Of a DNA stretch of 64,000 nt, positions 38,467 through 47,384 are shown in pieces. Numbering within the stretch: the stretch's first letter is position 1; every line of letters begins with the position of its first letter. The notes beneath the pieces are model-generated. The model searched no databases and had not been told where the DNA came from. It saw only the letters and a list, made by a program, of their open reading frames with translations. Location of the stretch: contig NZ_PHGZ01000003.1 in the NCBI RefSeq assembly GCF_002795405.1, forward strand, positions 1 through 64,000. The letters run 5' to 3'. Made by a program: the position numbers and the translations under genes. Source of the stretch: Caviibacterium pharyngocola (lineage in GTDB: Bacteria; Pseudomonadota; Gammaproteobacteria; Enterobacterales; Pasteurellaceae).

Positions 38467-41130
38467 ATGTCAGATATTTTAAGAAATGACGTAGATCCGG
38501 TCGAAACCAATGATTGGTTGTTGGCGATCGATTCAGTAATTCGTGAAGAAGGTGTTGAAAGAGCGCAATTTATTATTGAACAGCTAATGCAACACGCGAG
38601 AGCAAATTCGGTTTCTTTACCGACGGGTATTACCACCGATTATATTAATACGATTCCCGCTTCCGAAGAACCGAATTATCCGGGAAATTTGGATTTAGAA
38701 CGTCGAATCCGCGGAGCGATTCGTTGGAATGCGATTATGATGGTATTAAGAGCCTCGAAAAAAGATTTGGAATTGGGCGGTCATATGTCATCTTTCCAAT
38801 CTTCCGCAACCATTTATGAAGTCTGTTTTAACCATTTCTTTAAAGCGCGTACCGAGAAAAATGGCGGCGACTTAGTTTTTTTCCAAGGCCATATTTCACC
38901 GGGAATTTATGCGCGTGCCTTTTTAGAAGGTCGCTTAACGGAAGAACAATTAGATAATTTCCGTCAAGAAACCCACGGTAAAGGCTTATCTTCCTATCCG
39001 CATCCGAAATTAATGCCTGAATTTTGGCAATTCCCGACCGTATCAATGGGGCTTGGGCCGCTAAATGCGATTTATCAAGCACGTTTCTTAAAATATTTAC
39101 ATAATCGCGGCTTAAAAGATACTTCCGATCAAACCGTTTACGCATTCTTAGGCGACGGTGAAATGGACGAAGTGGAATCTCGCGGTGCGATCGCCTTTGC
39201 GGCTCGTGAAAAATTAGATAATTTAGTCTTTGTCATCAACTGTAACTTACAACGTTTAGACGGGCCGGTAACAGGTAACGGTAAAATTATTCAAGAACTT
39301 GAAGGTCAATTCAACGGCGCGGGCTGGGAAGTGATCAAAGTGATTTGGGGTCGTCGTTGGGATCGCTTATTACAACGCGATACGTCCGGCAAATTGCTTC
39401 AATTAATGATGGAAGTGGTTGACGGCGATTATCAAACTTTCAAAGCGAAAGACGGCGCTTATGTGCGTAAACATTTCTTCGGACGCTATCCGGAAACCGA
39501 AGCCTTAGTAGCGGAAATGACCGATGATGAAATTTGGGCGTTAAATCGCGGCGGTCACGATCCGTTAAAAGTTTTTGCTGCGTTCAATAAAGCGAAACAA
39601 GTAAAAGGCAAACCGGTCGTGTTATTGGTGAAAACCATTAAAGGTTACGGAATGGGTGACGCGGCGGAAGGTAAAAATATCGCGCACCAAGTGAAGAAAA
39701 TGGATATGTCCGGCGTGAAACACGTTCGCGATCGTTTCAATATTAACGTATCCGATGAAGAAATCGAAAAACTGCCTTATATCAAATTCGAACAAGGTTC
39801 CGAAGAATATAAATATCTGCACGAACACCGCCAAGCGTTAAACGGCTATTTGCCGACGCGTTTACCGCGCTTCACGCAACAATTAGACGTACCAGCGTTG
39901 GAAGAATTCGCGCAATTATTCGAAGAACAAGCGCGCCCGATTTCGACCACAATGGCATTTGTGCGTTCCTTGAACGTGTTATTGAAAAACAAATCCGTCG
40001 GCAAACATATTGTGCCGATTATTGCGGATGAAGCGCGTACTTTCGGTATGGAAGGTTTATTCCGTCAAATCGGAATTTACAACCCGCACGGTCAAAACTA
40101 TACCCCGCAAGATCGCGAGCAAGTATCTTATTATCGCGAAGCGGTGGACGGTCAAGTATTACAAGAAGGGATCAACGAACAAGGTGCGACGGCCTCTTGG
40201 TTAGCGGCGGCGACGTCTTATTCTACCAATGACGTCCCTATGATTCCGTTCTTCGTGTATTACTCAATGTTCGGTTTCCAACGCGTAGGCGATTTAATGT
40301 GGGCGGCGGGCGACCAACAAGCGCGCGGCTTTATGATCGGCGGAACTTCCGGTCGTACCACCTTAAACGGCGAAGGATTGCAACACGAAGATGGTCACAG
40401 CCATATTCAAGCCTCCGTGATTCCTAACTGTATCGCTTATGATCCGGCGTTCGCTTATGAAGTTGCCGTGATTATGCAAGACGGTGTGCGTCGTATGTAC
40501 GGACCGGAACAGGAAAACGTTTATTATTACATCACAACCTTGAACGAAACCTATGATCAACCGGCAATGCCGAAAGGTGCGGAAGAAGGTATCCGTAAAG
40601 GTATTTATAAATTCGAAACCGTCACCGGACAAGGAAAAGGTAAAGTTCAATTACTCGGTTCCGGCGCGATTTTACGTCACGTTCGCGAAGCAGCGAAATT
40701 ATTGGCGAATGATTTCGGTGTGACTTCCGATGTATATAGCGTAACTTCGTTCACCGAATTGGCGCGCAACGGCGCCGACGCGGAACGTTGGAATTTCTTA
40801 CATCCGAATGAAGAAAATCGCGTGCCTTATATCGCGCAAGTAATGAACGATGCACCGGCGATTGCGGCGACCGACTATGTGAAATTATTCGCTGAACAGG
40901 TTCGTGCTTATATTCCGGCACAAAGCTATCGCGTGTTGGGTACCGACGGTTTCGGTCGTTCCGACAGCCGTGAAAACCTACGCGAACATTTCGAAGTGAA
41001 TGCGCATTATGTTGTTGTGGCGGCATTAACCGAATTGGCGAAACAAGGTGTTATTGCGCAAAACGTCGTTGCGGAAGCGATTGCTAAATACGGTATCAAT
41101 GCGGATAAAATCAATCCGTTATATGCATAA
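38467..41130 (+). CDS. aceE: Pyruvate dehydrogenase E1 component
   Basis: 887 residues from the ATG at 38467 (MSDILRNDVDPVETNDWL), equal to E. coli AceE and preceded by AAGGAAA; an open frame extends 46 codons upstream but is promoter/leader DNA. The ThDP motif is FLGDGEMDEVESRGA, followed by NCNLQRLDGPVTGN. It decarboxylates pyruvate and reductively acetylates the AceF lipoyl groups. Confidence 0.96.
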   Translation: MSDILRNDVDPVETNDWLLAIDSVIREEGVERAQFIIEQLMQHARANSVSLPTGITTDYINTIPASEEPNYPGNLDLERRIRGAIRWNAIMMVLRASKKDLELGGHMSSFQSSATIYEVCFNHFFKARTEKNGGDLVFFQGHISPGIYARAFLEGRLTEEQLDNFRQETHGKGLSSYPHPKLMPEFWQFPTVSMGLGPLNAIYQARFLKYLHNRGLKDTSDQTVYAFLGDGEMDEVESRGAIAFAAREKLDNLVFVINCNLQRLDGPVTGNGKIIQELEGQFNGAGWEVIKVIWGRRWDRLLQRDTSGKLLQLMMEVVDGDYQTFKAKDGAYVRKHFFGRYPETEALVAEMTDDEIWALNRGGHDPLKVFAAFNKAKQVKGKPVVLLVKTIKGYGMGDAAEGKNIAHQVKKMDMSGVKHVRDRFNINVSDEEIEKLPYIKFEQGSEEYKYLHEHRQALNGYLPTRLPRFTQQLDVPALEEFAQLFEEQARPISTTMAFVRSLNVLLKNKSVGKHIVPIIADEARTFGMEGLFRQIGIYNPHGQNYTPQDREQVSYYREAVDGQVLQEGINEQGATASWLAAATSYSTNDVPMIPFFVYYSMFGFQRVGDLMWAAGDQQARGFMIGGTSGRTTLNGEGLQHEDGHSHIQASVIPNCIAYDPAFAYEVAVIMQDGVRRMYGPEQENVYYYITTLNETYDQPAMPKGAEEGIRKGIYKFETVTGQGKGKVQLLGSGAILRHVREAAKLLANDFGVTSDVYSVTSFTELARNGADAERWNFLHPNEENRVPYIAQVMNDAPAIAATDYVKLFAEQVRAYIPAQSYRVLGTDGFGRSDSRENLREHFEVNAHYVVVAALTELAKQGVIAQNVVAEAIAKYGINADKINPLYA

Positions 41131-41131
41131 T

Positions 41132-41172
41132 TTGTAGTAAATTTTCTAATGGCGGGTGATTCCCGCCCTACA
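41132..41172. repeat. REP-like palindrome between aceE and aceF
   Basis: GTAG ... GGCGGG-TGATT-CCCGCC-CTAC: a hairpin whose outer ends are GTAG and CTAC, just after the aceE stop codon. It shares the GTAGG/CCTAC end type with the palindromes at 43071 and 54414. It may be a remnant of a REP-type repeat or a processing or attenuation hairpin. Confidence 0.6.
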
Positions 41173-41190
41173 AGTAAAGGATAAGATAAT

Positions 41191-43065
41191 ATGGCTAAAG
41201 AAATTCAAATCCCCGATATCGGCGGAGATGAAGTGACCGTAACGGAAGTTATGGTGAAAGCGGGCGATGCGGTTGCACTTGATCAGTCCGTCATCAGTGT
41301 TGAAGGTGATAAAGCATCAATGGAAGTACCTTCGCCGGAAGCGGGTATCGTGAAAGAAGTGTTGGTGAAAGTGGGCGATAAAGTTTCTACCGGCACACCG
41401 ATGTTTATTTTGGAAGGTGCACAAGCCGAAGCTGCCGCCGCACCGGTGCAAAATGCCGAACCGGCGGTACAACAAAGTGCGGTCAATTCTGTGATAGAAA
41501 TTCAAGTACCGGATATCGGCGGCGACGAAGTAAATGTCACCGAAATTTTAGTGAATGTCGGCGATCAAGTCGCGGAAGAACAATCTATTTTAAGCGTTGA
41601 AGGCGATAAAGCTTCAATGGAAGTTCCTGCGCCTGTAGCCGGTGTGGTAAAAGAAATTTTAATTAAAGTCGGCGATAAAGTTTCGACCGGTTCGCTTGTG
41701 ATGAAATTCGAAGTGGCGGGCGGCGCGGCACCGGCGGTCGAACAACCTGTAGCGGCAGCACCGGTTGCAAGCGCAAGTGCGGTACAAGATGTGAATGTAC
41801 CGGATATCGGCGGTGATGAAGTGAACGTGACTGAAATTATGGTTGCCGTCGGCGACAGCGTTTCCGAAGAACAATCCTTGATTACCGTGGAAGGCGATAA
41901 AGCCTCAATGGAAGTCCCTGCACCTTTCGCCGGTGTGGTAAAAGAAATTTTGGTGAAATCCGGCGATAAAGTTTCAACGGGTTCATTAATTATGCGCTTT
42001 GAAGTACAAGGCGCTGCACCGACTGCGGTGGCGGCACAACCTGTTGCAGAAAATAAACCGGCAGCACCAGCCGCCGAACAAGCAGCACCGACAAACCAAG
42101 CTGATGTCACGGCAAGTTCGGTCTTTGCTCACGCAACACCGGTCGTTCGCCGATTAGCACGCGAATTCGGCGTAAACTTGGATAAAGTGAAGGGAACCGG
42201 ACGTAAAGGTAGAATCTTAAAAGAAGACGTACAGGCTTATGTCAAAGCGGCGATTCAAGCGGTTGAGAGCGGCGCGGTTGCTGTGGCTCCGGCAAATAAC
42301 GGTGTGGCAAACGGTGCAGGTTTAGGCTTATTACCTTGGCCGAAAGTCGATTTCAGCAAATTCGGCGAAGTCGAACAAGTGGAATTGGGTCGTATTCAGA
42401 AAATTTCCGGTGCGAATTTACACCGCAACTGGGTAATGATTCCGCACGTTACGCAATGGGATAAAGCGGACATTACCGATTTGGAACAATTCCGTAAAGA
42501 ACAAAACCTGTTAGCGGAAAAACAAAAACTTGACGTGAAAATTACGCCGTTAGTGTTTATTATGAAAGCCGTGGCGAAAGCGCTTGAAGCTTATCCGCGT
42601 TTTAACAGTTCATTATCGGAAGATGCTCAAAGCCTGATTTTGAAAAAATATGTTAACATCGGCGTGGCGGTGGATACGCCGAACGGACTTGTAGTACCGG
42701 TATTTAAAGATGTAAACAAAAAAGGTATTATTGAACTCTCGCGCGAATTGGCGGAAGTGTCTAAAAAAGCGCGTGCGGGTAAATTAACCGCAGCCGATAT
42801 GCAAGGCGGTTGTTTTACCATTTCAAGCTTAGGCGGTATCGGCGGAACGCAATTCACTCCGATCGTCAATGCGCCGGAAGTGGCGATTTTAGGCGTATCG
42901 AAGTCCGAAATGTCACCGGTATGGAACGGCAAAGAATTTACACCGCGTTTAATGTTGCCGTTATCCTTATCTTACGATCACCGTGTTATTGACGGCGCCG
43001 ACGGTGCAAGATTTATTACTTTCATTAATGGCGTATTAAGCGATCTTCGTCGTTTAGTGATGTAA
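41191..43065 (+). CDS. aceF: Dihydrolipoamide acetyltransferase (E2 of pyruvate dehydrogenase)
   Basis: 624 residues. Three lipoyl domains (about 1-75, 103-178, 206-281), each with the lipoylated Lys in GDKASMEVP, joined by Ala/Pro-rich linkers. An E3/E1-binding domain follows ([22 protein letters not shown]), then the catalytic domain with [13 protein letters not shown]. It forms the 24-mer core of the complex. Three lipoyl domains match E. coli; some Pasteurellaceae have fewer. Confidence 0.96.
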   Translation: MAKEIQIPDIGGDEVTVTEVMVKAGDAVALDQSVISVEGDKASMEVPSPEAGIVKEVLVKVGDKVSTGTPMFILEGAQAEAAAAPVQNAEPAVQQSAVNSVIEIQVPDIGGDEVNVTEILVNVGDQVAEEQSILSVEGDKASMEVPAPVAGVVKEILIKVGDKVSTGSLVMKFEVAGGAAPAVEQPVAAAPVASASAVQDVNVPDIGGDEVNVTEIMVAVGDSVSEEQSLITVEGDKASMEVPAPFAGVVKEILVKSGDKVSTGSLIMRFEVQGAAPTAVAAQPVAENKPAAPAAEQAAPTNQADVTASSVFAHATPVVRRLAREFGVNLDKVKGTGRKGRILKEDVQAYVKAAIQAVESGAVAVAPANNGVANGAGLGLLPWPKVDFSKFGEVEQVELGRIQKISGANLHRNWVMIPHVTQWDKADITDLEQFRKEQNLLAEKQKLDVKITPLVFIMKAVAKALEAYPRFNSSLSEDAQSLILKKYVNIGVAVDTPNGLVVPVFKDVNKKGIIELSRELAEVSKKARAGKLTAADMQGGCFTISSLGGIGGTQFTPIVNAPEVAILGVSKSEMSPVWNGKEFTPRLMLPLSLSYDHRVIDGADGARFITFINGVLSDLRRLVM

Positions 43066-43070
43066 TTGAT

Positions 43071-43118
43071 GTAGGGGCGTATGACATACGCCCGCGGACG
43101 CACTCGGTGCGTCCCTAC
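43071..43118. repeat. REP-like double palindrome between aceF and lpdA
   Basis: Two adjacent hairpins, GGGCGTATG / CATACGCCC and GGACGCAC / GTGCGTCC, enclosed by GTAGG ... CCTAC. It fills most of the aceF-lpdA spacer and ends 18 bases before the lpdA start. Elements of this shape are common as RAYT-type REP repeats in many bacteria; a RAYT transposase gene is not in this window. Confidence 0.7.
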
Positions 43119-43136
43119 ACAACAGAGGAAGAAAAA

Positions 43137-44558
43137 ATGAACAAAGAAATTAAAACTCAAGTTGTTGTATTAGGTGCAGGGCCTGCAGGTTATTCGGCTG
43201 CTTTCCGTTGTGCCGACTTAGGTTTAGAAACGGTTATCGTTGAACGTTTTTCAACACTGGGCGGTGTATGTTTAAACGTGGGTTGTATTCCGTCTAAAGC
43301 ATTATTACACGTCGCCAAAGTGATTGAAGAAGCGAAATCTTTATCTGAACACGGTATCGTTTTTGGCGAACCGACTACCGATATTGAAAAAATTCGCGGC
43401 TGGAAAGAAAAAGTAATCACGCAACTTACCGGCGGTTTGGCGGGAATGGCTAAACAGCGTAAAGTCCAAGTGGTAAACGGCTACGGTAAATTCTCCGGCC
43501 CGAACACCATTATCGTTGCAGGCGAAGAAGGCGAAACCACCATTACCTTTGATAATGCGATTATCGCAGCAGGTTCGCGTCCGATTCAATTACCGTTTAT
43601 TCCGCACGAAGATCCTCGTATTTGGGATTCTACCGACGCGTTAGCATTAAAAGAAGTGCCGAAAAATCTCTTGATTATGGGCGGCGGGATCATCGGGCTT
43701 GAAATGGGAACGGTTTATCACTCGCTAGGTTCTTCCATTGATGTGGTAGAAATGTTTGATCAAGTTATTCCTGCTGCGGATAAAGATATTGTTCAAATTT
43801 ATACCAAACGTATCGAGAAGAAATTCAACTTATTGCTTGAAACTAAAGTCACCGCCGTAGAAGCGAAAGCAGACGGTATTTATGTTTCAATGGAAGGCAA
43901 AGCTGCGAATGAAACCCGTCGTTATGATGCCGTGTTGGTTGCTATCGGTCGTACACCGAACGGCAAACTGATTGATGCGGGCGTTGCCGGCGTAGAGGTG
44001 GATGATCGCGGCTTTATTCGTACTGATAAACAAATGCGCACCAATGTGCCGCACATTTTCGCTATCGGCGATATTGTCGGACAGCCAATGTTAGCGCACA
44101 AAGGCGTACACGAAGGTCACGTTGCGGCAGAAGTTATTGCGGGCAAAAAACACTATTTCGATCCGAAAGTGATTCCTTCTATCGCTTATACCGAACCGGA
44201 AGTAGCTTGGGTCGGTAAAACCGAAAAAGAATGTAAAGCCGAAGGCGTAAATTATGAAGTAGCGAAATTCCCTTGGGCGGCATCCGGTCGTGCGATTGCG
44301 TCCGACTGTGCCGACGGAATGACCAAATTGATCTTCGACAAAGATTCTCATCGCATTATCGGCGGTGCGATTGTCGGTACGAACGGCGGCGAATTATTGG
44401 GCGAAATCGGTCTTGCAATCGAGATGGGTTGCGATGCTGAAGATTTAGCCTTAACGATTCACGCACACCCGACATTACACGAATCCGTCGGATTAGCGGC
44501 GGAAGTATTCGAAGGATCGATTACGGATTTACCGAACCCGAAAGCGAAGAAAAAATAA
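43137..44558 (+). CDS. lpdA: Dihydrolipoamide dehydrogenase (E3)
   Basis: 473 residues from MNKEIKTQVVVLGAGPAGYS; AGAGGAAG lies before this ATG, and an upstream in-frame ATG at 43107 would start inside the REP-like element. FAD loop GAGPAGYSAA, redox disulfide GGVCLNVGCIPSK, NAD loop GGGIIGLEMG, and the catalytic His-Glu in AHPTLHES. It reoxidises the lipoyl groups of AceF and of the 2-oxoglutarate dehydrogenase complex. Confidence 0.95.
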   Translation: MNKEIKTQVVVLGAGPAGYSAAFRCADLGLETVIVERFSTLGGVCLNVGCIPSKALLHVAKVIEEAKSLSEHGIVFGEPTTDIEKIRGWKEKVITQLTGGLAGMAKQRKVQVVNGYGKFSGPNTIIVAGEEGETTITFDNAIIAAGSRPIQLPFIPHEDPRIWDSTDALALKEVPKNLLIMGGGIIGLEMGTVYHSLGSSIDVVEMFDQVIPAADKDIVQIYTKRIEKKFNLLLETKVTAVEAKADGIYVSMEGKAANETRRYDAVLVAIGRTPNGKLIDAGVAGVEVDDRGFIRTDKQMRTNVPHIFAIGDIVGQPMLAHKGVHEGHVAAEVIAGKKHYFDPKVIPSIAYTEPEVAWVGKTEKECKAEGVNYEVAKFPWAASGRAIASDCADGMTKLIFDKDSHRIIGGAIVGTNGGELLGEIGLAIEMGCDAEDLALTIHAHPTLHESVGLAAEVFEGSITDLPNPKAKKK

Positions 44559-44577
44559 TCGTCGGTTTTTATTCGAT

Positions 44578-44609
44578 AAGCCTTTCCTCTAACGGAAAGG
44601 CTTTTTTGA
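44578..44609 (+). terminator. Terminator of aceEF-lpdA
   Basis: Stem AAGCCTTTCC / GGAAAGGCTT with loop TCTAAC and a T-tail, 20 bases beyond the lpdA stop codon. Confidence 0.85.
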
Positions 44610-44743
44610 TAGAAAATCTCATAAAAAATACGATCAAGATCGCAAAAATAATAAAAAAACGGAATAAAAACTGGCTATTTCATAAAAACTTCGGTAGTAT
44701 CTTGCCCATATTTTTGTAAATTAGTTATTTAGATTTTAAGTTT

Positions 44744-45262
44744 ATGTTAAAAAAACTATTAATTGTTGTTGGCTTAGGTCTATTGACCGCGTGCGGTAGT
44801 TCGCACAATGTACAGAGGAATGAGCCGGCGGAAACTCGCGATGATGCGCAATTAACAAGCTTTATCGGCACGTTGAAAACCAATAAGCCGCAAGAGTATT
44901 CTTTAATAATGGATAAACGGTTATCCGAAATCTATCGCGAATGGAGCGGTACACGCTATCGTTTAGGAGGTTTAAGTAAACTTGGTATTGATTGCTCCGG
45001 ATTTACTCAAACTGCTTTTGCCAAGGCTTTCGGGATTGAATTGCCGCGTTCGACTTCCGAACAACAATACCTAGGTAGAAAAATCGGAAAAGCCGATTTA
45101 AAATCTGGTGATTTGGTTTTCTTCCGTTCTAATCGTCACGTCGGAATTTATATCGGTAACAATCAATTTATGCACGCCAGCACAAAAAACGGCGTCACAA
45201 TTAGTTCTTTAGACGAAAGTTATTGGAGCAGAACTTATACACAATCCCGTCGTATTTTATAA
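44744..45262 (+). CDS. NlpC/P60-family lipoprotein (MepS/Spr-like endopeptidase)
   Basis: 172 residues. Lipoprotein signal with lipobox LLTAC (lipidated Cys17). NlpC/P60 catalytic Cys in GIDCSGFTQTAF, His in NRHVGIYIG and a third polar residue in QFMHAS. E. coli MepS (Spr) and NlpC share this layout; MepS cuts peptidoglycan cross-links to let new strands enter. The match to MepS versus NlpC cannot be settled here. Monocistronic with its own USS terminator. Confidence 0.88.
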   Translation: MLKKLLIVVGLGLLTACGSSHNVQRNEPAETRDDAQLTSFIGTLKTNKPQEYSLIMDKRLSEIYREWSGTRYRLGGLSKLGIDCSGFTQTAFAKAFGIELPRSTSEQQYLGRKIGKADLKSGDLVFFRSNRHVGIYIGNNQFMHASTKNGVTISSLDESYWSRTYTQSRRIL

Positions 45263-45289
45263 TTTATAAGAGATTGTCGAAAGTTATCG

Positions 45290-45317
45290 AAAGTGCGGTG
45301 AATTTCACCGCACTTTT
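45290..45317. terminator. USS-pair terminator between the NlpC gene and the UmuD-like gene
   Basis: AAAGTGCGGTG / CACCGCACTTT with a 5-base loop, between convergent genes. Confidence 0.8.
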
Positions 45318-45355
45318 GCTTTTCCGTGTGTTTTTCTTGCATTGAATTTGATTGT

Positions 45356-45805
45356 TCAAGCGGCAAACTTCATTGTTTTCTTCGGTTTAATTTGATGAAT
45401 CGTATTCGTCACTACGCCGATAATCGGTAACTCTGTCCATTGTGCTGTTTTTATCGCTTTCATTTTGGCGTCAAGCGGCAGAAAAATAAATTCGCCGTTA
45501 TCGTGCGCGATAAATTCATACACCATAAATTGATTGTCGGATTCGATCACGACTAAATCACCGACAGACAAACTGTTACTTTTTTCAACAACCAGAATAT
45601 CACCGGTTTCGATACCCCAAGCCAACATATTCGGATTGCTGACTTGAATAAAACAGGTTTGCTGAGGGCGTTTAATACAATAAAGGTTTAAATCCAATTT
45701 TTTATTAAAAGATCGCATAGGGCGATTGGTATCATTATAAAACGGCATAGGACGATAGGAATATAAATTATCGCGTTGCGCCATTGTTTCGGTGACATAA
45801 CTCAT
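45356..45805 (-). CDS. UmuD-like S24-fold protein without catalytic dyad
   Basis: 149 residues from the second of two adjacent ATGs (45805), which is the better spaced from AGAGG; the first is at 45808. The C-terminal half follows the LexA/UmuD fold: SNPNMLAWGIETGDILVVEK, then VGDLVVIESDNQFMVYEF and LPIIGVVTNTIHQIK. UmuD has SGDSM (Ser60) and TVKKL (Lys97); here the equivalent positions are Asn (NPNM) and Tyr (MVYEF), so self-cleavage should be impossible. There is no HTH and no umuC beside it. Two LexA boxes control it. It may act as a dimerising partner or regulator of a Y-family polymerase; that is inference. Confidence 0.8.
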   Translation of the reverse strand: MSYVTETMAQRDNLYSYRPMPFYNDTNRPMRSFNKKLDLNLYCIKRPQQTCFIQVSNPNMLAWGIETGDILVVEKSNSLSVGDLVVIESDNQFMVYEFIAHDNGEFIFLPLDAKMKAIKTAQWTELPIIGVVTNTIHQIKPKKTMKFAA

Positions 45806-45825
45806 CATATACCTCTTAAATTTAC

Positions 45826-45875
45826 CTGTTAATTTATACAGTTTTATAATACTGTTTTTTCATACAGGTCGTCAA
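45826..45875 (-). promoter_or_regulatory. SOS promoter with two LexA boxes
   Basis: Two perfect CTGT-N8-ACAG boxes, at 45826-45841 and 45852-45867. On the minus strand the -35 TTGACG (45870-45875) and -10 TATTAT (45846-45851) are 18 bases apart; one box fills the spacer and the other covers the start region. The next gene is the UmuD-like one, 21 bases away. Confidence 0.85.
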
Positions 45876-46007
45876 TAGAGAAATGATAAATTTTTATAAA
45901 ATAGATTATTTTTAAATTTATTGTGATTTTTTGTAATTTTATTTAGAAATTCCGAAAAAATTTATAATTCGATATTTTCTTTAGATAAAAAGTAAGCTAT
46001 CTTTACT

Positions 46008-46062
46008 CTTGTCAGGGGGATCTCTAAACGGATCCGAAGATTAACGACAAGATTATCTTGTC
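46008..46062 (+). promoter_or_regulatory. Structured sstT leader with mutually exclusive stems
   Basis: CTTGTC (46008-46013) can pair with GACAAG (46046-46051), enclosing a hairpin GGATC / GATCC (46018-46022 with 46031-46035). The same GACAAG can instead pair with CTTGTC at 46057-46062. The two folds exclude each other. A TATAAT (45963) lies upstream. No known riboswitch family was recognised. Confidence 0.4.
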
Positions 46063-46082
46063 CAACATTGTGTTATAGATTT

Positions 46083-47324
46083 ATGAATTCATCACGCTTA
46101 TATTCACTATTTTTTCACGGAAGTTTGGTAAAACGTATTTCCGTGGGCTTGGTTCTCGGATTGTTGGTTGCCTTAATCGCACCGACATTGCAACAATCGC
46201 TCGGATTTAATATTGCCGAAAAAGTCGGTTTTTTAGGTAAAGTCTTTGTCCGTTCTTTACGTGCGGTGGCACCGATTCTGGTCTTTTTATTGGTAATTTC
46301 CGCGATTGCCAATAAACAAATCGGCACGAAAAGCAATATGAAATCCATTATCGTACTTTATTTATTAGGTACGTTTTTAGCCGCACTTACAGCCGTCTTG
46401 GCAAGTTTTGCGCTACCGACTAAAATTGCCTTGGTAACTCAAGCGGATTCATTGTCGCCGCCAAGCGAAGTAACGGAAGTATTAAGTACGCTAGTAATGA
46501 ATATGGTGGATAATCCGGTAACCGCATTATTTAATGCGAACTTTATCGGAATTTTGGCTTGGGCGATCGGTTTGGGTCTTGTGCTTCGTCACTCTTCCGA
46601 AACTACGAAAAACGTAATGAACGATTTTTCCGAAGGCGTATCAAAGATCGTACATTTCATTATTAGTCTTGCGCCGATCGGGGTATTCGGCTTAGTGGCG
46701 GAAACTTTAGCGGATCAAGGTTTGGGTGCGTTATTGGATTATGCGCAATTACTTGTCGTTTTAATCGGTTCAATGCTATTTACTGCCTTTGTAATTAATC
46801 CGATTTTGGTGTATTGGAAAATCCGTCGCAATCCGTTCCCGTTAATTTGGACTTGCGTGCGCGAAAGTGGTTTAACAGCCTTCTTCACACGAAGCTCCGC
46901 AGCAAATATTCCGGTAAATATGGAATTGGCAAAACGCTTAAATCTTGATGAAGAAACTTATTCCGTATCAATCCCGTTGGGTGCGACTATTAATATGGCT
47001 GGCGCGGCGATTACCATTACCGTTTTAACCTTATCCGCCGTTTATACGTTAGGTGTGAATGTTTCCGTTCCGACTGCAATTTTATTAAGCGTTGTGTCCA
47101 GTATTTGTGCGTGCGGCGCATCCGGCGTGGCGGGCGGTTCATTGTTATTAATTCCGCTAGCTTGTAGCTTATTCGGTATTTCTAACGATATTGCCGCGCA
47201 AGTTATCGGCGTAGGCTTTATTATCGGCGTATTACAAGATTCTGCGGAAACTGCGCTAAACTCTTCAACTGACGTAGTATTTACCGCGGCGGTATGTATG
47301 GCGGAAGAAAACCAAAAAGCATAA
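46083..47324 (+). CDS. sstT: Serine/threonine:Na+ symporter
   Basis: 413 residues from [19 protein letters not shown], close to E. coli SstT (414 aa); an ATG five codons upstream lacks support. DAACS-family fold with eight helices and two re-entrant loops: [21 protein letters not shown] and [16 protein letters not shown] form the substrate and sodium site. It imports serine and threonine with sodium. Monocistronic, with a structured leader. Confidence 0.92.
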   Translation: MNSSRLYSLFFHGSLVKRISVGLVLGLLVALIAPTLQQSLGFNIAEKVGFLGKVFVRSLRAVAPILVFLLVISAIANKQIGTKSNMKSIIVLYLLGTFLAALTAVLASFALPTKIALVTQADSLSPPSEVTEVLSTLVMNMVDNPVTALFNANFIGILAWAIGLGLVLRHSSETTKNVMNDFSEGVSKIVHFIISLAPIGVFGLVAETLADQGLGALLDYAQLLVVLIGSMLFTAFVINPILVYWKIRRNPFPLIWTCVRESGLTAFFTRSSAANIPVNMELAKRLNLDEETYSVSIPLGATINMAGAAITITVLTLSAVYTLGVNVSVPTAILLSVVSSICACGASGVAGGSLLLIPLACSLFGISNDIAAQVIGVGFIIGVLQDSAETALNSSTDVVFTAAVCMAEENQKA

Positions 47325-47384
47325 TTACTTATTTTCATTACAAAAAGCGGATTTTATATCCGCTTTTTTTCTAGGTTACGAATA

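Noticed and set aside
41191-42010. Three direct repeats of about 300 bases, considered as a repeat array
   Set aside because: They encode the three lipoyl domains of AceF, a normal feature of this protein.
41283-42110. Minus-strand ORFs of up to 181 codons inside aceF
   Set aside because: They mirror the repeated lipoyl domains on the opposite strand; repeat-derived shadow frames without SD.
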